This document shows, piece by piece, positions 27,687 to 36,708 of a stretch of 64,000 bases of DNA (its first letter is position 1; the number at the start of each line of letters is the position of its first letter). A model generated the notes under the pieces. That model was given only the letters and a program-made list of their open reading frames with translations. It had not been told where the DNA came from and did not search any database. The stretch is taken from the NCBI RefSeq assembly GCF_007990935.1, contig NZ_BJXJ01000020.1, positions 21,151 through 85,150 of the forward strand. The letters run 5' to 3'. The translations under genes were made by a program, and so were the position numbers. The DNA is from Vibrio sagamiensis NBRC 104589. GTDB lineage: Bacteria > Pseudomonadota > Gammaproteobacteria > Enterobacterales > Vibrionaceae.

Positions 27687-28943
27687 ATGTCCACTAATTT
27701 CACTGATCTTGGTATAGAAGCGCAGCTAGTTGATACACTGAATCGTCTAAATATTGTTTCTCCTACACCAGTTCAAGAAAAGTCTATTCCCCATGTCCTC
27801 GCTGGCGAAAATATCCTCGCTGCTGCCCAAACTGGCACTGGAAAAACCGCAGCATTTGGCTTGCCAATATTGCAAATAGTTAAGCAAAATAAACAATCTG
27901 GCATGCCACAAGCACTTATTTTGGTACCCACTCGCGAGTTAGCTCAGCAAGTTTTTGATAACTTAAAATGTTATGCAGGGCAAACGGATATAAAAATTGT
28001 TTGCGTTTACGGTGGAACAAGTTTAGGAATACAAAAGCGTCACTTACAAGAAGGAGTCGATATCCTTATTGCGACTCCAGGCCGATTATTGGATCATTTA
28101 TTTAACGATAATATTAGCCTATCTAAAACAGGTATTTTAGTACTTGATGAAGCAGATAGAATGTTGGATATGGGGTTCTGGCCCGATTTACAACGTATTT
28201 TTCGTCGATTACCTGTGAAAAAGCAGGTCATGCTGTTTTCTGCCACTTTTGAACAGCGCATTAAAACAATAGCCTACAAGCTGATGGATTCTCCAATAGA
28301 AATTGAAGTTTCTCCTGCAAATTCAACGGCAGATACGGTTGAACAAATGGTTTATCCGGTGGATAAAAGACGTAAAAGTGAATTGTTGGCTTACTTGATT
28401 GGCTCGAGAAATTGGCAGCAAGTATTAGTCTTCACAAAGACCAAGCAGGGTAGTGATGAACTCGTAAAAGAATTAAAACTTGATGGTATTAAAGCGGTAT
28501 CAATAAATGGTGACAAGTCTCAAGGTGCAAGGCAACGAGCATTAGATGAATTTAAGCAAGGAAAAGTGCGAGCTCTAATTGCAACTGATGTGGCCGCTCG
28601 TGGTCTTGATATTAATGGCCTAGAACAGGTAGTTAACTTCGATATGCCTTTTAAAGCCGAAGATTATGTACACCGTATTGGGCGGACTGGGCGAGCTGGC
28701 AAAAAAGGTAATGCGATCTCTTTAATAAGTCACGATGAAGAATATTTATTGCATGCAATTGAGCGATTGCTAGATAAGCGTTTACCTCAAGAATGGCTCT
28801 CGGGGTTTGAACCGAGTGCGAAGGAAGAAATCAGCAAGGAAAATTATAATACTCCTTCAAGACGGACAAGTCGTTCTGCTGAAAAGCGCAAACTTAAGGC
28901 AAAACTGGCGATCCACAAAAATCGAGGTAAAGCACGTAGGTAG
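27687..28943 (+). CDS. rhlE: DEAD-box ATP-dependent RNA helicase, RhlE type
   Basis: The helicase is 418 aa from MSTNFTDLGI. Motifs in order: Q motif SPTPVQ, motif I AQTGTGKT, Ia PTRELAQQ, II LDEADRMLDMGF, III FSATF, V ATDVAARGLDI, VI HRIGRTGRAG. The tail is basic and short (SRRTSRSAEKRKLKAKL), suited to RNA binding. It unwinds RNA in ribosome assembly or mRNA decay. RhlE is the closest group by motif and length; other DEAD-box subgroups cannot be excluded. The longer start at 27675 adds four residues. Confidence 0.9.
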   Translation: MSTNFTDLGIEAQLVDTLNRLNIVSPTPVQEKSIPHVLAGENILAAAQTGTGKTAAFGLPILQIVKQNKQSGMPQALILVPTRELAQQVFDNLKCYAGQTDIKIVCVYGGTSLGIQKRHLQEGVDILIATPGRLLDHLFNDNISLSKTGILVLDEADRMLDMGFWPDLQRIFRRLPVKKQVMLFSATFEQRIKTIAYKLMDSPIEIEVSPANSTADTVEQMVYPVDKRRKSELLAYLIGSRNWQQVLVFTKTKQGSDELVKELKLDGIKAVSINGDKSQGARQRALDEFKQGKVRALIATDVAARGLDINGLEQVVNFDMPFKAEDYVHRIGRTGRAGKKGNAISLISHDEEYLLHAIERLLDKRLPQEWLSGFEPSAKEEISKENYNTPSRRTSRSAEKRKLKAKLAIHKNRGKARR

Positions 28944-29000
28944 GATAAAAGGTAAGTGCGTGCCCTTTTTGTTGTCCTGATCGTTCGTGTACCCGAGTAT

Positions 29001-29792
29001 TTATATTGCTTGGGTTAATACTTCATTGTTTATTAATGAATTGGGCATCGCTAGATAATATCCTTGGTACATGTCAAACCCAATTTTCCGCATTAAATTG
29101 AGTTGGTGCTTAGTTTCAATACCTTCGATTACGGTTTGCGAATGCATTTGTTCTGCCAGCGATAAGGCTTCCATAAGGCCGAATGAATTGCCTCTCTCAT
29201 ATTGAACTAATAATGAACGATCGATTTTAATGATATCTGGCTTGACGGACTTAACCCTTTCTCGTGTTGAAGCATTAATACCATAATCGTCAATAGCAAT
29301 TTGAAATCCATCTCTACTAAGCTTTGTTGTAGCTTTGTAGAGAAACTTTTCATCACTGGCATCAAGCTCAAGTAGTTCCATGACAATTTGTTTATGGGTC
29401 AAGCCTGATTGAAGGATTGTTTGAGATAATAGCTCGCTGTTGGCGTTTTCTTTAGCGAGGAGCTCCGCAGCTTTTGGTAAAACATTTAGGAATAATTTGT
29501 GTGAGTTAAATGGAGACTGACCAAAGTTTTGGATATGAATAAGTCGACTGAGCCTTTCCACATTGATTTGACACTGCTCAGAAAAATTGTTCGATTGAAA
29601 GAAGTAATCAGGTGTTATATTGCCTTCCTTGTGGCTACTGATTCTAATTAGTGCTTCTAAACCTGCAATGGAAAGATCTTGCATGTATATCGGTTGAAAA
29701 ACACTCTTTAGAGTAAAATTATTGTATCTAGCGATATATTGTCCATCTTTTTGTTTGGAAATACAGCTCAAAAGTTGCGACACACTCATCAT
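29001..29792 (-). CDS. EAL-domain cyclic-di-GMP phosphodiesterase
   Basis: This 263-aa protein is a stand-alone EAL domain. The key residues are present in family order: EALIR (E46), LFLNVLP, MELLE, IDDYG, IIKIDRSL, VIEGIET and the QGYYLAMP end. Since the metal-binding and general-base residues are kept, it is probably active and cleaves c-di-GMP to pGpG, affecting motility or biofilm. No sensory domain or TM segment is attached. It follows the unknown gene at 29971-30603 after 178 bp. Confidence 0.87.
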   Translation of the reverse strand: MMSVSQLLSCISKQKDGQYIARYNNFTLKSVFQPIYMQDLSIAGLEALIRISSHKEGNITPDYFFQSNNFSEQCQINVERLSRLIHIQNFGQSPFNSHKLFLNVLPKAAELLAKENANSELLSQTILQSGLTHKQIVMELLELDASDEKFLYKATTKLSRDGFQIAIDDYGINASTRERVKSVKPDIIKIDRSLLVQYERGNSFGLMEALSLAEQMHSQTVIEGIETKHQLNLMRKIGFDMYQGYYLAMPNSLINNEVLTQAI

Positions 29793-29970
29793 TATCTTAT
29801 AACCTAGCTCCGCTTTATTTCACATTTCCAATCGATTTATCTTTAATTTGAATTTATTACTGCATGACTCGAATGGCAAGACAGAGAATGGTTGTTGAAA
29901 ATAAATGTCGATCGATATCAAATAAATAGATGAATACTGTGAGAAAGGGTGATGGCCATTTTGAATGAAC

Positions 29971-30603
29971 CTACCACTGTAACACAGTATAAAGCTGGAT
30001 ATATTTTCTAACCTGCCGTTGATCGTGGTTTCGACGCAGCGGGTGAGCAAAATTTAGATAGCAAGGGCTAATACTGAATCGTTGTTCTAGTGAATTGATT
30101 AATGTCGAATCACCAGCATATAAATTGATCCCTTGTTCAACATAGTCTTTTAATGGTTTGGGTAATTCACCCATCCACCAATGTATAAGCTCCCTACTTG
30201 TTTTACTACGATTAAACCAATGGTCTGTTACTAGAAATAGTAAATCATTTGGCTGTAATGAATAAACATATTCGCATTGCCATTTAGCGATACTCGCTAG
30301 TAAGTTCTCACGGCATACTTTACCTGCACTTACCATATGATGACTGAGCACCCAAACTGTACCGATATCAGAGGATATACGGTAGTGGTGAGGCAAATCT
30401 TGTTGTGATGAGATATCAACCGGATGTATGGAACTTTGGTGACCAAATTGGGAGAAAGTATGCTGCATTCTCCGAGCGAATGCGAGACCTAAGTGATGTT
30501 CATCCATGCCTTTGTTGTGTACTGTTGGGTAATGTTTTTGACACAGTACACGGCAATCATCTTGAAAGTAGTTGACGCTTTTAATTACTAGATTGAGTAG
30601 CAA
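29971..30603 (-). CDS. Hypothetical protein
   Basis: This 210-aa soluble protein has no signal peptide or TM segment. It is rich in His, Trp and Tyr (for example HHYRI, WVLSHH, HWWMGELP). I do not recognise a family. It lies upstream of the EAL gene on the same strand and may share its promoter, but there is a gap of 178 bp and no further evidence for linked function. Confidence 0.55.
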   Translation of the reverse strand: MLLNLVIKSVNYFQDDCRVLCQKHYPTVHNKGMDEHHLGLAFARRMQHTFSQFGHQSSIHPVDISSQQDLPHHYRISSDIGTVWVLSHHMVSAGKVCRENLLASIAKWQCEYVYSLQPNDLLFLVTDHWFNRSKTSRELIHWWMGELPKPLKDYVEQGINLYAGDSTLINSLEQRFSISPCYLNFAHPLRRNHDQRQVRKYIQLYTVLQW

Positions 30604-31015
30604 AGATAACCTCTAAAGATTTAAATAACTTAGGGCTGATTTAATGCCTTTATGCTAAGTATAAGGCTAACACAGTTTATATCAAAGTGGCCCAAGGCTG
30701 TGATTATTTAGATTTAAGTTGGTAATAACTTTGAACAGAATAAATAGTGATGTTGTTCACAAATATATATTACTCAGCTACTTACTCTTATATCTATAAC
30801 AATCAATATGGATATATATCACTATAAGTTATTGTATTTAAAAGGTTACATAAGGCTAGATTGTGATAGGTGTTTCGGGTAATATCGAAGCAAATTTTAG
30901 ACATGTTAAGATTTTGTTTTATTGAACAAAGGAAACCGCTGTAGCGAACTCAGCAAGAGCGCACCTTGTCAGTGCCTACTTTGAGATGAATCGTTGAGTA
31001 ATATAAGGATGTACA
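30604..31015. promoter_or_regulatory. Divergent intergenic region upstream of cytochrome b561
   Basis: AT-rich gap between divergent starts; promoters for 29971-30603 and for the cytochrome b561/yceI operon must be here. No ORF or terminator hairpin is seen. Confidence 0.4.
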
Positions 31016-31546
31016 ATGACGAAAAGCTATAACCTAATTGCCCGCTTAATGCACTGGGCTTCAGCGATAGTGATCTTCATTATGTTTGGAGTTGGTCTCT
31101 GGATGGTTGATTTAAGTTACTACAGTAAATGGTATCAGCTGGCACCTCATTACCATCGTTCGATCGGTATTTTATTATCTGCTTTTATCCTTGCCAGAAT
31201 TTTATGGAAATTCACTAGCCAGTCACCAGAGATTGAAGGAAAACGCTATGAAATTATCTTAGCTAAATCTGCACATGCGCTTATGTATGTCATGCTGGGG
31301 GTAATTTTTATTTCTGGTTATCTAATATCCACATCTGACGGACGTGGTATTGATGTTTTCAATTGGTTTACAGTTCCCAGTGCTGGAGCGCTTTTTACTG
31401 AACAATCTGATATTTCAGGTGATATCCACTTCTATACTGCAGTAACGTTGATGGTTCTTGTAAGTTTACACGTGCTTGCTGCTTTAAAACACCATTTTAT
31501 CGATAAAGACGACACATTGAAAAAAATGTTAGGAGCTTCAAAATGA
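31016..31546 (+). CDS. yceJ: Cytochrome b561 (YceJ/CybB)
   Basis: This 176-aa inner-membrane protein has four TM helices and histidines at helix positions expected to ligate two b hemes (MHWAS near the start, APHYHRSIG, AHALMY, SLHVLAALKHHF). Members oxidise quinol or pass electrons to periplasmic partners. The stop overlaps the yceI start by 4 nt, the conserved yceJ-yceI pairing. AAGGATG precedes the ATG. Confidence 0.92.
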   Translation: MTKSYNLIARLMHWASAIVIFIMFGVGLWMVDLSYYSKWYQLAPHYHRSIGILLSAFILARILWKFTSQSPEIEGKRYEIILAKSAHALMYVMLGVIFISGYLISTSDGRGIDVFNWFTVPSAGALFTEQSDISGDIHFYTAVTLMVLVSLHVLAALKHHFIDKDDTLKKMLGASK

Positions 31547-32112
31547 AAAAATCAATCATTGCCACTGGATTAGCGTTCATTACAGCAATGCCATTAAATG
31601 CAGCAGCTGCTGAGTACATCATTGATACTAAAGGCGCACATGCTTCCATTAACTTTATTGTCAGTCACCTTGGCTACAGCTTTACAAAAGGGCGATTCAA
31701 TACTTTTAGTGGTGACTTTACCTTTGACGAGAAAAACCTGGCCAACTCAAAAGTTAATGTAGTTGTTGATACCAGTAGTGTTGATTCTAATCATGCGGAA
31801 CGTGATAAACATATTCGAAGTGCAGACTTTATTAATGCAAATAAATATCAAAAATCAACATTCAACAGTACAAAGATCATCGATAGAGGTGATGGAAAGC
31901 TTGATGTTATTGGTGATCTAACCTTACATGGTGTGACAAAGCCCATTACCATTGAGGCGGAATTTATTGGCGCGGGAAGTGACCCATGGGGAGGCGAACG
32001 AGCGGGTTTTTCGGGTCAAACACGTATCGAACTTGCCGATTTTGAAATTCCAGTGATGGGGGCTTCAAGTTATGTCGATATGGAGCTTTATATCGAAGGA
32101 ATCAAGAAGTAA
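31543..32112 (+). CDS. yceI: YceI family periplasmic protein
   Basis: This 189-aa protein has a cleavable signal peptide (about residues 1-22, NAAAAEY) and the YceI lipocalin-like fold: HASINFIVSHLGYS, GRFNTFSGDFTFD, DKHIRSADFIN, GDLTLHGVTKPI and VMGASSYVDMELYIEGI. It binds isoprenoid lipids such as quinones in family members of known structure, which fits with the cytochrome b561 encoded just upstream and overlapping by 4 nt. Confidence 0.94.
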   Translation: MKKSIIATGLAFITAMPLNAAAAEYIIDTKGAHASINFIVSHLGYSFTKGRFNTFSGDFTFDEKNLANSKVNVVVDTSSVDSNHAERDKHIRSADFINANKYQKSTFNSTKIIDRGDGKLDVIGDLTLHGVTKPITIEAEFIGAGSDPWGGERAGFSGQTRIELADFEIPVMGASSYVDMELYIEGIKK

Positions 32113-32134
32113 CTGAATGTGAGTTGTATCATCA

Positions 32135-32163
32135 TACCCAAGCAATTTAAATTTACTTGGGTA
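32135..32163. terminator. Hairpin between yceI and the convergent hydrolase gene
   Basis: TACCCAAG/CTTGGGTA pairs across a 13-nt AT-rich loop. No T-tract follows on either strand, so it may be a processing or weak termination structure. Confidence 0.45.
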
Positions 32164-32183
32164 ATATTCACTGTTCTTTCTCT

Positions 32184-33224
32184 TTATCTAAAAATATTAC
32201 CAATCAATTGAGAGGGCGTTTGACTCTCATAATCAATAACATAACGGTAAGTATTGCCCATCCAAGATACATCTTCCGTTGAGATCATTAATGTTTTCTC
32301 ATCATCTGGTATGCTTACACTCATCGCCGTGTATTCATCGGTGGCTGGAATATTGGCTTCAACCAGATCTTCGTGGCTATAGCCATCAGCCATTATGAGA
32401 GGGTAATGGTTGGGTAAAAATTCACCAACATAAGAATGGTCAACACTATACTCTCCATCTATATCTACATCTGGAGAACAACTGTCATAATTTGATATAC
32501 TTACAGAACCACAAGCTGAATGTAAAGCAACTACGCCATCATCATTACCGGGTAGCAAACCACTGGTTAAGTTTGCATAATCACTTCCTCCACCAATAAT
32601 TCTTAATCTTGGTATACGATTATATGGGTAACGAATGTAGTTTCTTGCTGTACTAGGGCTAATATCATTAATAATGCCGATATTATCTGGTGAAGGTTTA
32701 TTACCAAGCCACGTTTCTATAATATAATCATAGAAAGGATTTCCATCACCATACGCTGAACTAATGACAATGTCTGCCAGCTCTGTTCCGCCACCAGCCC
32801 CAGAAAAATCAAAAGTTGCGAGAATGTTTAAGGGTTTCAAACCAACAGTTGAGAGCCAGAGTTCTTGATGCTCTAGAATTAACCTTGCTACAAGATCTCC
32901 TGTAGAATGGGTGACGAAGATACAACCTACTTCACATGTCCCTTGTTGAGATAACCTTTGTAACTCTGGCCAAACATATTGAGTTATAACGCCAGATTGA
33001 AGCCTTTCAGAAGAAGACCAATTGATAAAATCATCGGCTTGTTCAGCCCAGTAGGACTGCCAGTATTGAGCTGTATCTAAAGCAAGTTGTTCGGGTGATG
33101 GCTTAACAGTAACATGTTTGTGTTGTAATCCATGAATTGCGATAATTTTAATATCTTTAAGTGGTAAAGCAAAGGAGCACGGTATAAATATTAAATTACA
33201 TAAAGTATAAATTAAGATTCTCAT
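32184..33224 (-). CDS. Secreted alpha/beta hydrolase-like protein
   Basis: The 346-aa protein has a signal peptide (about residues 1-19, CSFALP). The mature part begins IIAIHGLQH, an oxyanion-type His-Gly strand, and has FVTHSTGDLVARL, a nucleophile-elbow motif with Ser flanked as T-H-S-T-G in place of the usual G-x-S-x-G. A later DDGVVAL and DHSYVG could give the Asp and His of the triad. It is therefore likely a periplasmic or secreted lipase/esterase. It is followed upstream, on the same strand, by an unknown membrane-anchored protein. Substrate unknown. Confidence 0.7.
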   Translation of the reverse strand: MRILIYTLCNLIFIPCSFALPLKDIKIIAIHGLQHKHVTVKPSPEQLALDTAQYWQSYWAEQADDFINWSSSERLQSGVITQYVWPELQRLSQQGTCEVGCIFVTHSTGDLVARLILEHQELWLSTVGLKPLNILATFDFSGAGGGTELADIVISSAYGDGNPFYDYIIETWLGNKPSPDNIGIINDISPSTARNYIRYPYNRIPRLRIIGGGSDYANLTSGLLPGNDDGVVALHSACGSVSISNYDSCSPDVDIDGEYSVDHSYVGEFLPNHYPLIMADGYSHEDLVEANIPATDEYTAMSVSIPDDEKTLMISTEDVSWMGNTYRYVIDYESQTPSQLIGNIFR

Positions 33225-33336
33225 ATAAGCCCTTATTACAATGTTGTGTGTATAACTTCTTTAGCATGTGACTTTTATATTAAAGCCTACTTATGCTAGG
33301 TTTTTAATTGTGTTTTATGATTTAAATTATAATTTT

Positions 33337-34434
33337 TTAATTATAGATGGATTTAATTAAAGAGAGTGATAATTCCTCCTGGTTGTCCCTATAATAATTA
33401 TTTAGTTCTAAGCTTTCTTTTGAAATAAATCCTATTTCATATACTTCATCTGAAATATTACCATATTCTTTTTTTTCATAAGGTGAAGTGGATAACTTAT
33501 TTAGTCTAACACTAAATAATTGGTATTCTTGTGGAGTATCTTCTAAAATGCTGTGATGAACTTTTAAACGAATTTCATTATCACCAGGTAATAGTTTTTC
33601 TCTACTTCTTAAAAATCCAGTCATACTTTTATTGTTGGTTTTTAAATAAGCTATTATTTCATAAAAGCCCTGTTTTTTGACTGTAACATATACCGGAATT
33701 ACAATATCACCACCTAAAGGGTAGTAAGTACCTAAGTGAGAAACTTTCCCTACACTGGATGAATGTAAAGCATTTGCTACTAAGGTTATTTTATTAAATG
33801 AATCATCAAGATTGGCTGGGCTACTCTCTCCACTATTGAAACTAGCGAGCTCAAGCTCTGCACTGTTAGCAATATTTTTATCCAACTCGATTTCAGCAAT
33901 GACTCGAAGTTCATCTCCCCAATCTTGCTCTAATGGGATGCTTAAATTTTGCTCTGTCGTTTCGCTAGTATGGACAATTTCTTTACTATCAATATCTTGT
34001 ATTGAAACCTTCAGCATGGTGAATGCTAGAGGAGATGTTATAGTGATATTCATTACATCCGGGTAGAAATAACGGTATTTATCTAAATGCATATTAATAT
34101 TTAAGCCGTCCTTGATGATAGGTAATGAAACGCCATACCCGCGATTACTTTCTAAGTAATAAGCATCACTTTCTTTTAATTTTATTGAATATTTAGGATA
34201 GCCTATTGATTCCTCATACTTTTTTACGATGATATTCTTCAAACTAGTGTTTAAAAACTCTTGTTTATTTCTTTCTTTTTGTATCGGATTGATACCAAGG
34301 TTTTCTTGGTGTGCTTTATTTACAACTTTTATATTGTTTGAATTGTCATTGTAAGTGCTGTTTGATAATAGCAAAACTGAAAGTGCAAATATTAATACTA
34401 TAATTAGTGACCTAATATACATGTTATTATCCAA
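33337..34434 (-). CDS. Hypothetical membrane-anchored or secreted protein
   Basis: This 365-aa protein has one N-terminal hydrophobic segment (about residues 6-24) and then a beta-rich, polar domain with no motif I recognise. The C-terminal half has immunoglobulin-like strand spacing (VIPVYVTVKKQGFYEIIAYL, LPGDNEIRLKV), so it may be a periplasmic beta-sandwich. DNA is AT-rich. It is 112 bp upstream of the hydrolase gene on the same strand and may be expressed with it. Confidence 0.55.
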   Translation of the reverse strand: MDNNMYIRSLIIVLIFALSVLLLSNSTYNDNSNNIKVVNKAHQENLGINPIQKERNKQEFLNTSLKNIIVKKYEESIGYPKYSIKLKESDAYYLESNRGYGVSLPIIKDGLNINMHLDKYRYFYPDVMNITITSPLAFTMLKVSIQDIDSKEIVHTSETTEQNLSIPLEQDWGDELRVIAEIELDKNIANSAELELASFNSGESSPANLDDSFNKITLVANALHSSSVGKVSHLGTYYPLGGDIVIPVYVTVKKQGFYEIIAYLKTNNKSMTGFLRSREKLLPGDNEIRLKVHHSILEDTPQEYQLFSVRLNKLSTSPYEKKEYGNISDEVYEIGFISKESLELNNYYRDNQEELSLSLIKSIYN

Positions 34435-34734
34435 ATAAAAATAAAGTTGTTTATAATTTTTATTCTAAGTTTTATGGTTTGTCAATAAAGTGTAATGCCT
34501 GTTTTTTGTTTATTTTTATTAATAAAAATAAATTAAATTGAAATATAACTATACAAGGTGTCTTTTATAGTGTGTTTATTTTTAGATGTGTTTTAGCCAT
34601 TAGTTTTTAAGCTAACTGACGCTAAATTATCCCATTTGATGGTTATCTTGTTACGATAAACCATTAAATCAGCATTTATGACAATAGCAATTTTAATGTA
34701 CTAAATTATCGTTATTGTGTGTTTTAAAAGACAA
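34435..34734. other. Intergenic, strongly AT-rich, no gene seen
   Basis: This 300-bp gap lies between two minus-strand genes; no ORF or clear terminator is visible. Confidence 0.4.
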
Positions 34735-36375
34735 TTAAGTGTTTCCATTTGCCATACTTACAACTCGCTTGAGTGTCCAGCGTAACAATAAGGGTATGCA
34801 TTCCATTCCTTTTTCTTCACAAAATGAAACAATTGCGAGTGCTAGATCTGGTTTTGCTTGTTTTTTTAGTACACGATTGACTACTTTTTTTGCAGGGATA
34901 GTGTGATTATGGGGAATTTTTATCAAATCTTTAAAGAATAACTCAAAGCCGTTATTGTATAAGAAATGTTCTATGTCTTGATCGGGTAATTCTGTCAAAC
35001 GATGGCGTTCGTTTTCATAATTCAAATGAACACGAACGGTGTGTGCATATTTTTTACCTGCTGGGTCGCCATCAGTTACGACATGCCAATCAATTGCAAA
35101 CTCTTCAGCTACTTTTATCAGTGATTTCAAACCAGATTGAGCAAATTCAACAATTTGCACACCTTCTGCTGCTAAATCGTAACCACATTGCTTCGCAAGT
35201 TCGTTAAATAGCCAAACCTCGGTTTCACCTTCGACTAACAGCCAGCAACGGGCAAATAAGGCTCCGGCTCTATGAAAACGAATATGAAAACCAATCCTTC
35301 GTAATTGGTCCTCTGAAAAATATTTAGAGTTCATTGATTTCGCGATTGTTTTTTCTGATTGACGTACGAGCCGACGAATCGAAGGCAATGGAACAGAACC
35401 TAACATGAGAGTACTATTAGTGGTTAAAATCTTTTGCATTGGGAGACGTTGTAATACACCCCAAGCTCGTGACAGGTGTGTTGGGTGGAGTCGTCCTTCT
35501 GGATCTTCAAGGATTAATATTGGGCGTGCACAACGCCTTAACTCATTTGGTCCTTTTGCTTGAAGATAGGCATTCAATAAGCCCATCAGTAGTAATCGTG
35601 TTTGTTTGCTATCTGTTTCTTTTAAGAACTGTGCTAATCCTTTATCTGCAGAAGGGCTAGAATAAAAAAGGCCATCCCTTGGCTTTCGTGGATTACCTTT
35701 TTTAAGGCTCCTAAAAGCGAAATAATGCTCAATTAAGGTTTGCATTGAGGCAAGACTGCTCCGTACTTCGCCTTTATTTACATGACCGGGCATTGCAATT
35801 AAACGGCGACATGTATTATTAATTCGCTTTTCAATTCGAGCATTTTTACTTTCATTGCTGACATGGATTGGTTGAGGGAAGCGCCGAGAATCTTGCAGGC
35901 GAATGACAGGGTGCAACATCATGAGTTCAACAGCTAACCTTTCGGCATCACGTAATAAGAGGTTTTCACCTTGATTATCTAAAAAAGCATATTTAGTTGT
36001 GATTGTATTACCGATGCGAGTCGCGCTTAAGCGATAATAAATAGTATGTTCATTATCTTGACTAACACACCAAATCGGTCGAATTCGACGATAACGTCCA
36101 GCATTGACTTCGTGTTTATCTAAGCTTTTAAAACAAAGGATAATTTGAAGGTGTTGAGATTGAGGAGAAGAAATCGAATAATCAACGTGAAAATCGGTCA
36201 TTTCAAACTGGTAAAGCTCACCATTAGCGGGTAACGCAAGCGATAATGCGTCCAGCAACGAAGATTTGCCCCAGGTATTTTCTCCAATTAATGTGGTAAG
36301 TTCATCAAACGAGAGTGAGAGACGTTTAATCCCTCTAAATCCAGAGATTTCAATTCGCTCAAGCCGCATTAACAC
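34735..36375 (-). CDS. ybjD: OLD-family ATPase/TOPRIM nuclease, YbjD-like
   Basis: The 546-aa protein begins MRLERIEISGFRGIKRL, the ABC/SMC-like ATPase start, with Walker A GENTWGKSS (31-39), a signature-like region and LILEDPEGRLHP as Walker B. A C-terminal TOPRIM domain shows LLVEGETEVWLFNEL and VVTDGDPAGKKY (acidic metal ligands). This matches the single-gene YbjD class of OLD nucleases by length and order. It probably acts on DNA in repair or recombination. No gabija-type helicase partner is adjacent, so a defence role is not implied. Confidence 0.85.
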   Translation of the reverse strand: MLMRLERIEISGFRGIKRLSLSFDELTTLIGENTWGKSSLLDALSLALPANGELYQFEMTDFHVDYSISSPQSQHLQIILCFKSLDKHEVNAGRYRRIRPIWCVSQDNEHTIYYRLSATRIGNTITTKYAFLDNQGENLLLRDAERLAVELMMLHPVIRLQDSRRFPQPIHVSNESKNARIEKRINNTCRRLIAMPGHVNKGEVRSSLASMQTLIEHYFAFRSLKKGNPRKPRDGLFYSSPSADKGLAQFLKETDSKQTRLLLMGLLNAYLQAKGPNELRRCARPILILEDPEGRLHPTHLSRAWGVLQRLPMQKILTTNSTLMLGSVPLPSIRRLVRQSEKTIAKSMNSKYFSEDQLRRIGFHIRFHRAGALFARCWLLVEGETEVWLFNELAKQCGYDLAAEGVQIVEFAQSGLKSLIKVAEEFAIDWHVVTDGDPAGKKYAHTVRVHLNYENERHRLTELPDQDIEHFLYNNGFELFFKDLIKIPHNHTIPAKKVVNRVLKKQAKPDLALAIVSFCEEKGMECIPLLLRWTLKRVVSMANGNT

Positions 36376-36426
36376 CTTCCATGATTATTTTCACTACTGA
36401 AAATCTTGCCGATACATAATTAAAGC

Positions 36427-36451
36427 ATATACCTAAGTAACTTAGGTATAT
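36427..36451. promoter_or_regulatory. Perfect 11-bp palindrome upstream of ybjD
   Basis: ATATACCTAAG TAA CTTAGGTATAT is a perfect inverted repeat with a 3-nt centre, 50 bp upstream of the ybjD start in the divergent gap. It could be an operator or a small hairpin. Confidence 0.5.
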
Positions 36452-36708
36452 ATAAAATTTTGCCATAGATAGTCTGAATTTTCGGAAATTGTGAGTATGG
36501 ATAACCTTGAACGAACTTTTTGATCCGATTGAACTTGATAAAGTCTTTATGGTTGCATATTAGATAATAATTGGAGTTATATGTTCTAACTATTATGCAT
36601 ATCTGTATCACGCTTTACTGAAACATAAAATTCCTTGTTTCATAACATTCATGATTCTGTCATGATTCAACTCTAATAATAAGAACAATTAAAAAAGAGA
36701 AAACGCGT

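Noticed and set aside
34735..36375. Gabija-like defence call for the OLD nuclease
   Set aside because: No UvrD-like helicase is adjacent, and length and start match the single-gene YbjD class.
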